Origin: Chloroflexota bacterium
GTDB taxonomy: Bacteria; Chloroflexota; Anaerolineae; UBA2200
DNA: 64,000 bases
NCBI GenBank assembly: GCA_014360755.1
Contig: JACIWX010000005.1
Span: 1 to 64,000 of the forward strand
Direction: 5' to 3'
Shown: positions 57,705 to 64,000 of the stretch, one piece after another
Layout: each line of letters starts with the position of its first letter
How positions within the stretch are numbered: the first letter of the stretch is position 1
The notes under the pieces: generated by a model
What the model was told of the DNA's origin: nothing
What the model saw: the letters and a program-made list of their open reading frames with translations, nothing else
Database searches by the model: none
Made by a program: the position numbers and the translations under genes

Positions 57705-57738
57705 ATCATAATGCATTTTGCACACAAACGCAAAATGC
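57705..57738 (-). promoter_or_regulatory. Promoter with operator-like inverted repeat between divergent genes
   Basis: Minus-strand TTGCGT (57728-57733), 17-base spacer, TATGAT (57705-57710). A perfect 9-bp inverted repeat with 8-base gap (57713-57721/57730-57738) overlaps the -35 box and spacer, the classic place for a repressor. It may govern the acetate-CoA ligase unit. Confidence 0.5.
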
Positions 57739-57820
57739 CAACCTATACGGCAGAGATCGCACTGTTGACGCAAAGAGCAAACGGGGATATGATTGGCTTA
57801 ACCAGGATAAGGGCAGGAAA

Positions 57821-58639
57821 ATGAAGGGCAATCCCGGTCCGAGCAAGAGGAGAAGAGCCCTGCGCAAAGGTGCCATTGGGCGCATGGCGAGCTATGTGCA
57901 ACTCGTGTTGGTGGTCATAGCAGCCGTTATTGTTGTGATGGTGTGTTACACGGTCTGGCGGCGGGAAGTGCCGGCTTTGGGCATAGCCAAGCCTGTTCCT
58001 CATGCTACGGGTACGCGAGCCATCACGATGCTCCCTCCTACGCCAACTCCCAGCGTTACGCCACGTAAGTTGGCCATCAATCCCGCCGTAAAGGGGAAGC
58101 ATGTGGGCATTCTGGCTGGGCATTCGGGTCCACAGAACGACCCAGGCGCGGTTTGCCCTGATGGGTTGCGCGAGGTGGACATCAACCTGGCCGTGGCGGA
58201 AAGAGTGGCGGCGCTGCTAGGGGAACAGGGATGCACGGTGGATTTGCTCGAGGAGTTTGATGAGAGGCTCAGCGGCTACCGTGCAGATGCTTTTCTTTCC
58301 ATCCATTCAGATTCCTGTGACATCCCTGAGGCTTCTGGTTTCAAAGTAGCACGGGTTTTACACAGCGCTATCCCAGAGATAGAAGATCGGTTGGTGGAGT
58401 GTCTGTACCAGGAATACGAACGTGCTACGGGATTGCCTCGTCATGATTTCAGCATTACACCGAACATGCACGAGTACCACGCATTTATGGAAATTGATCC
58501 CCAAACACCAGGCGCCATTATTGAATTGGGCTTTATGCTATCGGATCGGGATATCCTGGTAAACGAGCCTGACAGGCTAGCCACAGGCATCGTTGCTGGG
58601 TTGCTCTGCTTTCTCGAGCAGCAGGTGAACTTGGACTAG
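57821..58639 (+). CDS. N-acetylmuramoyl-L-alanine amidase (Amidase_3)
   Basis: A 272-residue enzyme that cuts the peptide from muramic acid in peptidoglycan. A membrane anchor (about 27-47) is followed by a Pro/Thr linker and the amidase domain from about 90. Zinc ligands are His in ILAGHSG, Glu in LREVDINLAV and His in FLSIHSDS; the catalytic Glu is in IIELGFML. Start ATG 57821 is preceded by GGGCAGGAAA; an in-frame upstream extension to 57572 lies in the divergent gene and promoter. It probably works on the outer side of the membrane in cell-wall remodelling. Confidence 0.87.
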   Translation: MKGNPGPSKRRRALRKGAIGRMASYVQLVLVVIAAVIVVMVCYTVWRREVPALGIAKPVPHATGTRAITMLPPTPTPSVTPRKLAINPAVKGKHVGILAGHSGPQNDPGAVCPDGLREVDINLAVAERVAALLGEQGCTVDLLEEFDERLSGYRADAFLSIHSDSCDIPEASGFKVARVLHSAIPEIEDRLVECLYQEYERATGLPRHDFSITPNMHEYHAFMEIDPQTPGAIIELGFMLSDRDILVNEPDRLATGIVAGLLCFLEQQVNLD

Positions 58640-58658
58640 TTTCAGTATAGCCGAAAGG

Positions 58659-59429
58659 CTATAGGCTGGGAATCTGATTTTGGCTGGAGCTATTTTGCTG
58701 CTCGCTTCTCTTTATTGCAGTGTTTTTCACCGGTTTTTCTATCGCTTGTTCGGGCGCTTTCTTTGCCCGTGGGGGAGGGGTGAGCATATAGCCAAACCCC
58801 CGCACAGATTGCAGGTAGTTATTGCTCTCGTCCGTCCAACCCAGCTTGTTGCGGATCGAGCGCACGTATGTTTTGATGAGCTCACGGACTTCGCTTTCTG
58901 ATCCCACATACCCCCATACCTCACGCGCCAATTCACGTTGGTTGACTACGCGGTCTGCATTGAGCGCTAGATACAGGAGCAAGCGGAATTGGTTGGGCGG
59001 CAAGGGGATGCGTTTCGCGGCAAAGACTACCTCTTTGCGCGCTGGGTCTATCGTGAGCTTGCCCACCCGGATGCGCTGATGGGTAGCCGGTTCAAAAACC
59101 CCTTGTAGACGCATCACCATTGTCTCCAGACGGCGCAGCGCTTCTTCGCCACGCAGCGAAATCTGGGCAGAATCTGCACTAAGGTGAGCAAGTGCAGTGG
59201 GAACGATAATGGGTAGCCACTCACCTTGTCTGAGGGCAGCCAACAGAACACCGGCTTCCTTCTCTAGGATGCGGTGCTCGATAATGAGGATATCAGGCCA
59301 GACTTCATCCAATATAGACATGGCACTATTCCAGTCGTTGGCCACGGATATCCTGGCGCCAGTAGACCTGAGCCTGACTTGAATCCGTTGAGCCCAGACA
59401 GGCTGTGGATTTACAATTAAAATTTCCAC
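58659..59429 (-). CDS. OmpR-type response regulator with degenerate receiver
   Basis: A 256-residue protein. The C-terminal winged helix (about 118-215) is clear: IPLPPNQFRLLLYLALNADRVVNQRELAREVWG, TYVRSIRNKLG and VRGFGYML. The N-terminal receiver lacks the usual chemistry: the acidic pair is replaced by VNPQP, the phospho-Asp position is Glu in ILIIEHR, and the conserved Lys is not evident. It is probably phosphorylation-independent. A basic Gln/Ser-rich tail ends the protein. GTG 59429 has GGGGGT 5 bases before. No partner kinase is nearby. Confidence 0.85.
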   Translation of the reverse strand: MEILIVNPQPVWAQRIQVRLRSTGARISVANDWNSAMSILDEVWPDILIIEHRILEKEAGVLLAALRQGEWLPIIVPTALAHLSADSAQISLRGEEALRRLETMVMRLQGVFEPATHQRIRVGKLTIDPARKEVVFAAKRIPLPPNQFRLLLYLALNADRVVNQRELAREVWGYVGSESEVRELIKTYVRSIRNKLGWTDESNNYLQSVRGFGYMLTPPPRAKKAPEQAIEKPVKNTAIKRSEQQNSSSQNQIPSL

Positions 59430-59588
59430 GGAAAGACCCCCTTTGGGGCGAGTCAGAATTCGCCGTGATGCAACACGGACAATGAAATCATAACCCTAAT
59501 AGCAAAATTGTCAAAAGAGGCAGTAATGTGATTCTCTCCCCATTATACCCCAAATTTTCACCAAAATGGAGCTCCTATTGCACTCGAT

Positions 59589-59616
59589 TTGTGCACTTCT
59601 TGGTAGGACCTATGAT
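59589..59616 (+). promoter_or_regulatory. Putative promoter of the aminomutase/ATP-grasp operon
   Basis: TTGTGC (59589-59594), 16-base spacer, TATGAT (59611-59616). It lies 83 bases upstream of the chosen aminomutase start. Confidence 0.4.
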
Positions 59617-59698
59617 ACAATCGCCTGTTGAAATGGCAGCGGCCTATTGTTTTTGGCTGCACAAGTCCAGGAATATCTTGTATGGCAGGAGTTGGAAT

Positions 59699-61102
59699 AT
59701 GGCCACACAACAACAGAATACGGAGCTCGAAGAACCTCCCAGTTGTAGCGAAGAACCTCCCGGTACTAGCCAGAAGCAACTTGCATCTCGTCGTGCACCG
59801 ATATGGTGGGATGTGCCCGATAAAGACTGGAACGATTGGCGGTGGCAGTTACGCCATCGCATTACCGCACCAGAACAACTGAAAAACGTCATTGAGATGA
59901 CCCCCGAGGAGGAGGCCGGAGTGCAGGCAACCTGCCAGCGCCTGCGGATGGCGATTACGCCTTACTTCGCTTCGCTGATGGATACGAAAGATGCGAACTG
60001 TCCTATCCGCCGTCAGGTTGTGCCCACGGCAAACGAGTTGATGATTAGCAAAGATGAGCTGCGTGACCCATTGAGCGAGGACGCGGATTCGCCTGTGCCA
60101 GGGCTTGTACATCGTTATCCCGATCGGGTATTGCTCTTGGTCACGGATCAGTGTGCTTCGTACTGCCGGCATTGTACCAGGCGACGATGGGTGGGAGTTA
60201 AGGCGGAACGCATGCCTCCCGAAGCGATGCAGCGTGCGATACAGTACATTGCTGATCATCCTGAAGTGCGTGACGTGCTGATCTCTGGCGGAGACCCTCT
60301 TTTGCTCAGCGAGAGCGTTCTTGAGCCTTTGCTGAGGGGATTGCGTGCTATCCCCCATGTGGAGATTATCCGCATTGGTACCCGTGTGCCGGTCTTTTTG
60401 CCGCAGCGCATTACACCAGAATTGGTAGCCATGCTCAGCAAGTACCATCCGCTGTGGATCAATATCCATTTCAATCATCCCAAGGAGATTACTCCGGAAA
60501 CGGCGGAAGCGTGTGCCAGGCTAGCCAATGCGGGCATTCCGCTGGGCAGCCAGACTGTTTTGCTGCGCGGCATCAATGACTGTCCCCATATCATCAAGAA
60601 GTTGATGCACGAACTGCTGAAAATCCGCGTGCGTCCGTACTATCTGTACCAGTGCGATCTGTCACAGGGCATCTCGCATTTCCGCACTTCCATCAGCAAG
60701 GGTATTGAGATTATTGAGCATTTGCGTGGGCACACCAGTGGTTTGGCGATTCCTACCTTTGCCGTAGACGCGCCTGGTGGAGGGGGAAAAGTCCCCATCA
60801 TGCCTCAGTATCTCATCTCTATGTCTGATAAGGTGGCGATAGTGCGCAATTACGCGGGCGTTATCAGCGCTTATCCTTTACCTCAAGGATATACAGGCGA
60901 GTGCCCGCCCAGTTGTGAATACCACAAAGCGCCCAAGGCTGAGGTGGGTGTGGCTGGCTTGATGGATGGGCAAGGGCTGATCATGCGTGCCCAGGCACCC
61001 CAGGAACTAACTACCGAGCCACAAAGGGGGGAAAGCCAACAGCAGGTGATCAGTGTGCCTGTGTTTGTCACACGGGAGTCGACATGCGCTCGCTCCGTGT
61101 AG
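59699..61102 (+). CDS. kamA: Lysine 2,3-aminomutase family radical SAM enzyme
   Basis: A 467-residue enzyme likely to shift the alpha-amino group of lysine to carbon 3, giving beta-lysine. The cluster motif CASYCRHC has Cys152, Cys156 and Cys159. PLP-binding Lys364 is in VDAPGGGGKVPIMPQYL. The substrate aspartates of lysine aminomutases are matched by YLYQCDLSQG and FAVDAPGG. The protein has a 70-residue N-terminal and a C-terminal extension over the 416-residue archetype. Start ATG 59699 has AGGAG 7 bases before. It overlaps the ATP-grasp gene by 19 bases. Related arginine or glutamate mutases are less likely. Confidence 0.88.
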   Translation: MATQQQNTELEEPPSCSEEPPGTSQKQLASRRAPIWWDVPDKDWNDWRWQLRHRITAPEQLKNVIEMTPEEEAGVQATCQRLRMAITPYFASLMDTKDANCPIRRQVVPTANELMISKDELRDPLSEDADSPVPGLVHRYPDRVLLLVTDQCASYCRHCTRRRWVGVKAERMPPEAMQRAIQYIADHPEVRDVLISGGDPLLLSESVLEPLLRGLRAIPHVEIIRIGTRVPVFLPQRITPELVAMLSKYHPLWINIHFNHPKEITPETAEACARLANAGIPLGSQTVLLRGINDCPHIIKKLMHELLKIRVRPYYLYQCDLSQGISHFRTSISKGIEIIEHLRGHTSGLAIPTFAVDAPGGGGKVPIMPQYLISMSDKVAIVRNYAGVISAYPLPQGYTGECPPSCEYHKAPKAEVGVAGLMDGQGLIMRAQAPQELTTEPQRGESQQQVISVPVFVTRESTCARSV

Positions 61103-62151
61103 CCTTGCTCTACAATCTGAAGAAGAATGCTCCGCATACCACCGGTGAGCCAGCCGATGCAGCGGCTGAACTGGATTCGGAAGAAACCGCACAGGCGTTG
61201 CAGGAAGCTTTAGAGGCTGGTGGCCATTATGTGATTCCTTTGGAAGGGGACGTCAACCTCTATCCAACCCTACAACGCCTGCGCGGGCAGATTGACATTG
61301 CATTCAATATCTGTGAGGGGCATCAGGGCGATAGCCGGGAATCCCAAGTACCGGCCATCTTGGAGATGCTCGGCATCCCCTATACCGCATCCAAGATCCT
61401 GGCTCACGCTTTATCTTTGGACAAAGCGATGGCTAAACGAGTGTGGATGTCCAATGGGTTGCCGACGGCTGCTTTTCAGGTTTTTCAACGCCCCGACGAG
61501 CCATTGTCTCCCTTGCTGACCTTTCCTTTGTTCGCCAAACCCTTGCGTGAGGGCACGGCGAAAGGCATTGATGCGAATGCAATCATTGAGAACGAAGCCC
61601 AATTACGCCGGCGGGTCAGTTGGCTGATCTCAGCATATCGTCAGCCCGCTTTGGTAGAGACTTATCTGCCAGGAAGAGAGTTCACGGTAGGGCTGTTAGG
61701 CAATGCGCTGGCACCCGGGGAAGCACCGTTGTCAGAGATATATGATGAGAATGGTTTCCACTTGTTCCCGGTGTTGGAGATTGATACGAGCCCGGTTGCG
61801 GAATCGGAGCGGGGCATCTATACCAATCGCATTAAGTCCGAAATGCCGTTGGCAATTAATTACCTCTGCCCGGCGCAGATTGCCCCAGAATTGGAACGTG
61901 AATTGAAGCGTCTGGCTGTGGCTGCTTTCCTAGCGATTGATGCTCTGGATGTGGCACGAGTAGACTTTCGCCTAGATGCTGAGGGCCGCCCGCACATCCT
62001 GGAGATCAATACCTTGCCCGGGATGAACCCACAGATCAGTGACCTATGCATTATGGCTAGGGCGGAGGGTATGCCTTATACCCGACTAGTGAATGATATT
62101 TTGCAATTGGCTGCGCGGCGCTACGGGCTGTGGGATGGAACCTACGCGTAG
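61084..62151 (+). CDS. ATP-grasp ligase related to D-alanine-D-alanine ligase
   Basis: A 355-residue ligase that forms an amide bond using ATP via an acylphosphate. AFNICEGHQGDSRESQVPAILEMLGIPYTAS is typical of the Ddl fold, FPLFAKPLREGTAKGI binds ATP, and RVDFRLDAEGRPHILEINTLPGMNP holds the Mg-binding Asp, Glu and Asn. The extended EIDTSPVAESERGIYTNRIKSE insert differs from real Ddl. It starts inside the end of kamA, with GGGAG 5 bases before, so they are coupled. I infer that it uses beta-lysine or another aminomutase product; peptidoglycan Ddl is a less likely alternative. Confidence 0.75.
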   Translation: MRSLRVALLYNLKKNAPHTTGEPADAAAELDSEETAQALQEALEAGGHYVIPLEGDVNLYPTLQRLRGQIDIAFNICEGHQGDSRESQVPAILEMLGIPYTASKILAHALSLDKAMAKRVWMSNGLPTAAFQVFQRPDEPLSPLLTFPLFAKPLREGTAKGIDANAIIENEAQLRRRVSWLISAYRQPALVETYLPGREFTVGLLGNALAPGEAPLSEIYDENGFHLFPVLEIDTSPVAESERGIYTNRIKSEMPLAINYLCPAQIAPELERELKRLAVAAFLAIDALDVARVDFRLDAEGRPHILEINTLPGMNPQISDLCIMARAEGMPYTRLVNDILQLAARRYGLWDGTYA

Positions 62152-62200
62152 CGAAGTTAAATATGTAATGGGTGAAAAGAATTTTGGAGGTTAAGAAAAA

Positions 62201-62377
62201 ATGGATACGGAATGGGAATGTATGGAATGTGGATACCTTTATGAGGGAAAGAACCCCCCGCGCCGATGTCCCGATTGTGGAGCAGTAGGCGCCTGGGAGA
62301 AGGTGGAGTACATGGAAGACTGGGATGATGAGTTCGGGGATGAAGACTTTGATGAGTACGATGAGGAAGAGGAGTAG
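62201..62377 (+). CDS. Small rubredoxin-like protein with acidic tail
   Basis: A 58-residue protein. WECMECGYLYEGKNPPRRCPDCGA gives two CxxC pairs of the rubredoxin-like domain found at the end of rubrerythrins. The last 20 residues are almost all Asp and Glu. TTGGAGG lies 10 bases before the ATG, and an intrinsic terminator follows the stop. It may bind iron or zinc and could pass electrons to the aminomutase upstream, but this is only inferred from position. Confidence 0.8.
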   Translation: MDTEWECMECGYLYEGKNPPRRCPDCGAVGAWEKVEYMEDWDDEFGDEDFDEYDEEEE

Positions 62378-62395
62378 CCTCTAGCAATGAATGGC

Positions 62396-62430
62396 AAGGG
62401 CTGTCGGAAAGACAGCCTTTTGCTTTTTAT
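62396..62430 (+). terminator. Intrinsic terminator after the rubredoxin-like gene
   Basis: GGCTGTC (62399-62405) pairs with GACAGCC (62411-62417), extended by a G-U and two A-T pairs, then TTTTGCTTTTT. It ends the aminomutase/ATP-grasp/rubredoxin unit. Confidence 0.85.
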
Positions 62431-62459
62431 CCACTTGTGATTCCTTTGGGTTCGGCACT

Positions 62460-62487
62460 TTGGTATTCGAAGGGAAAAGGTTATAAT
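62460..62487 (+). promoter_or_regulatory. Promoter of the sugar-phosphate transferase
   Basis: TTGGTA (62460-62465), 16-base spacer, perfect TATAAT (62482-62487). Transcription would begin near 62494, 35 bases before the start codon. Confidence 0.65.
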
Positions 62488-62528
62488 GCTGGCATCTTGT
62501 AAGCCATTAGAGGTAACGCGAACAAGCA

Positions 62529-63266
62529 GTGGAGGCAACTAGCAAAGAGGGCATTTCACCCCTTCCATGGGAAAATAACCGAGTGCGAGCGTTGTACCTT
62601 TTGAGCCTTGCTCAGCCAGCGGTGGCTCGTCGCAGGCGACTGTATGCTCTGGCGAAGAGAATGATGGATTTCGCCATTGCGGCATTGCTTTTGCTCTTAT
62701 TCGCACCACTCATGCTTGTCATTGCGCTGGTGATTAAAGCAACTTCACCTGGGCCGGCGATCCTGGTGCAAGAAAGAGTAGGCAAGGGCGGCAAGGTCTT
62801 TTTCTTCTATAAATTTCGCTCTATGTATAGTAACTCGGATAATGCTGAGGATAAGCGGTACGCACGGGAATATATCCATGGCAATCATCAAGCGGCAGCC
62901 CCGCAGGGAGGGGTGTTCAAGCCCGCCAACGACAAGCGGATAACGCCGGTGGGCAGGTGGCTACGCAAGACCAGCCTGGACGAATTGCCCCAGCTTTTCA
63001 ATGTCCTAAAAGGGGATATGAGTTTGGTGGGGCCGCGTCCGTCCATGCCTTATGAAGTAGATGTGTATAAGCCATGGCATTTCCGGCGTTTGGAAGTATT
63101 GCCAGGTATCACCGGCTTGGCCCAAATCAGGGGCCGGAGCAGTTTAACTTTTCGAGAAATTGTACGTATTGACCTCGAATACATTGAGCGGCGTTCGCTC
63201 CTCCTTGACCTCGCCATCTTGCTCAAAACTTTGCCCGTGGTGCTCTCGGCTCGTGGTGCTCGATGA
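62529..63266 (+). CDS. Polyprenyl-phosphate sugar-1-phosphate transferase (WbaP/PglC-like)
   Basis: A 245-residue monotopic membrane enzyme that starts glycan assembly by moving a sugar 1-phosphate to undecaprenyl phosphate. A hydrophobic hairpin (about 40-70) follows [20 protein letters not shown]; the catalytic KFRSMY is near residue 97; [24 protein letters not shown] contains the Asp-Glu pair; and [12 protein letters not shown] closes the fold. The start is GTG 62529, with no good ribosome site; other starts are possible. It could prime the glycan built by the transferases elsewhere in the window. Confidence 0.93.
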   Translation: MEATSKEGISPLPWENNRVRALYLLSLAQPAVARRRRLYALAKRMMDFAIAALLLLLFAPLMLVIALVIKATSPGPAILVQERVGKGGKVFFFYKFRSMYSNSDNAEDKRYAREYIHGNHQAAAPQGGVFKPANDKRITPVGRWLRKTSLDELPQLFNVLKGDMSLVGPRPSMPYEVDVYKPWHFRRLEVLPGITGLAQIRGRSSLTFREIVRIDLEYIERRSLLLDLAILLKTLPVVLSARGAR

Positions 63267-63321
63267 GCAGGACAAAGCCCAAACTTTGAAGCAAAGCAAA
63301 ATTTATCACAGAAGGCAGGAC

Positions 63322-64000
63322 ATGCATTCCACTCCGAAATCTTTCACCACAAACTCATATCGCGTGTGGTTGACTATCCTCTGGCTGTTCTGTTTGATGT
63401 TCAGCCCGCCCTCCCATTCTTTGGCCCAGGCTACCGCGCCAGGCGAGCAATTGCCGCCTTTTCGTATGGATCCCAGTCTGCCGCCCGATATTGTGGTGAA
63501 TGCTGGGCAAGGCTTGGGACAATGCCACTGGCTCGCTGTCGGAATCGTGTCTAACCCGGATGTCAGTTGGGGTTATGACGCTAGGGCAGAGGTCAGCGGT
63601 TGGGCGGCGATTGAGCCACAGCCGGGCGTTTTCAATTGGGAACCCCTGGATGCTGAGGTCAACAAAGCACGCAGCCTGGGCAAGCGTATTTGGTTGGAAC
63701 TGTTGACCACTGAGGGCCAGACACCGCAATGGGCCCAGGATATGGGTGTAGAGCTCATTGGATCGCGCGGCGGGACGCCTGTTCCCTGGAATGAAACCTA
63801 CCTGCGCTTGCTGCGCCGGGCAGTGCACGCCATGGCTGCTCGCTACGATGGAGATCCCACGGTAGATGCCATTAACGTCATGGCTGGGGGGTGCTATGGT
63901 GAGATGGCGATTTGTGCTCGTGAGAGCGATACACCCGCTTGGGAACAGGCTGGATACACGGATGAAAAATTTATCGCGGCTGTCCAGCAGATTCTCGACA
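63322..64000 (+). CDS. Secreted glycoside-hydrolase-like protein, cut by window end
   Basis: An open frame from ATG 63322 runs off the window, at least 226 residues. Residues 1-40 are a signal peptide ending near SHSLAQA. The following sequence, ending in EPQPGVFNWEPLDAEVNKARSLGKRIWLELLT and VDAINVMAGGCYGEM, resembles the TIM-barrel of GH clan A (beta-galactosidase or GH42-like). It is probably exported and acts on a polysaccharide. The start follows the sugar transferase by 55 bases. The catalytic residues may be past the edge, so the family is not certain. Confidence 0.7.
   Translation, partial: MHSTPKSFTTNSYRVWLTILWLFCLMFSPPSHSLAQATAPGEQLPPFRMDPSLPPDIVVNAGQGLGQCHWLAVGIVSNPDVSWGYDARAEVSGWAAIEPQPGVFNWEPLDAEVNKARSLGKRIWLELLTTEGQTPQWAQDMGVELIGSRGGTPVPWNETYLRLLRRAVHAMAARYDGDPTVDAINVMAGGCYGEMAICARESDTPAWEQAGYTDEKFIAAVQQILD

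Overview
The window looks like a chromosomal segment of an uncultured Chloroflexota bacterium, most likely Anaerolineae-like. This is inferred from secreted proteins with long Thr/Pro linkers, an archaeal-type MetK, a stand-alone core MetE, ADP-forming acetyl-CoA synthetase, and membrane glycosyltransferases fused to repeated beta-sandwich domains. No rRNA or marker phylogeny was available, so the class is an inference. About 50 protein genes, one tRNA, one riboswitch and one diversity-generating retroelement are seen.

Layout. 1-6041: short palindromic repeats and two large secreted multidomain proteins, one a papain-like protease and one ending in a malectin domain. 6086-19361 (minus): envelope polysaccharide genes (O-antigen ligase-like protein, two GT39-like membrane enzymes, GT4, GT2, phosphomannomutase, Gmd and a GDP-6-deoxyhexose reductase), with TatD inserted. 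19561-25641 (minus): a five-gene methionine/SAM-cycle operon (mtnA, core MetE, PfkB kinase, archaeal-type metK, ahcY) behind a clear SAM-I riboswitch, intrinsic terminator and sigma70-like promoter. 25643-35354 (minus): dTDP-glucose genes, a P-loop ATPase/TPR pair, a B12-radical SAM protein, and exopolysaccharide export regulators (BY-kinase, two Wzz-like proteins, GT4). 35541-46195: housekeeping (mnmE, MFS, DUF951, nnr, HAD, tRNA-Gly, hicBA, exonuclease III, DUF362, YggS) and a eukaryotic-type topoisomerase IB. 52258-64000: map, enolase, a DRTGG/ACD pair, amidase, degenerate response regulator, a KamA-ATP-grasp pair, a tiny rubredoxin-like protein, a sugar-phosphate transferase and a truncated glycoside hydrolase-like gene.

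The most exciting region is 46651-52263. A nucleotidyltransferase and a broken HEPN gene precede a 1042-residue DUF4062-NACHT-FGE-sulfatase protein. The last 120 bp of that gene (variable region, VR) repeat a non-coding template (TR) lying 291 bp downstream. They differ at 14 positions, and every one is an adenine in the TR. A reverse transcriptase with the DGR-type IGNLTSQ and YVDD motifs and an Avd-like helical protein follow. This is a complete diversity-generating retroelement that appears to diversify the C-type-lectin-fold end of a STAND NTPase, consistent with a self-diversifying conflict or recognition receptor.

How the genes work together: mannose phosphate made or interconverted by the phosphomannomutase can feed Gmd and the reductase towards a GDP-6-deoxyhexose, RmlA and RmlB supply dTDP-4-keto-6-deoxyglucose, and the glycosyltransferases, O-antigen ligase-like protein, sugar-phosphate transferase, Wzz-like proteins and tyrosine kinase form a scattered envelope polysaccharide system. 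The SAM operon closes the methionine, SAM, SAH, homocysteine loop and the methylthioadenosine branch, and shuts itself off through the riboswitch.
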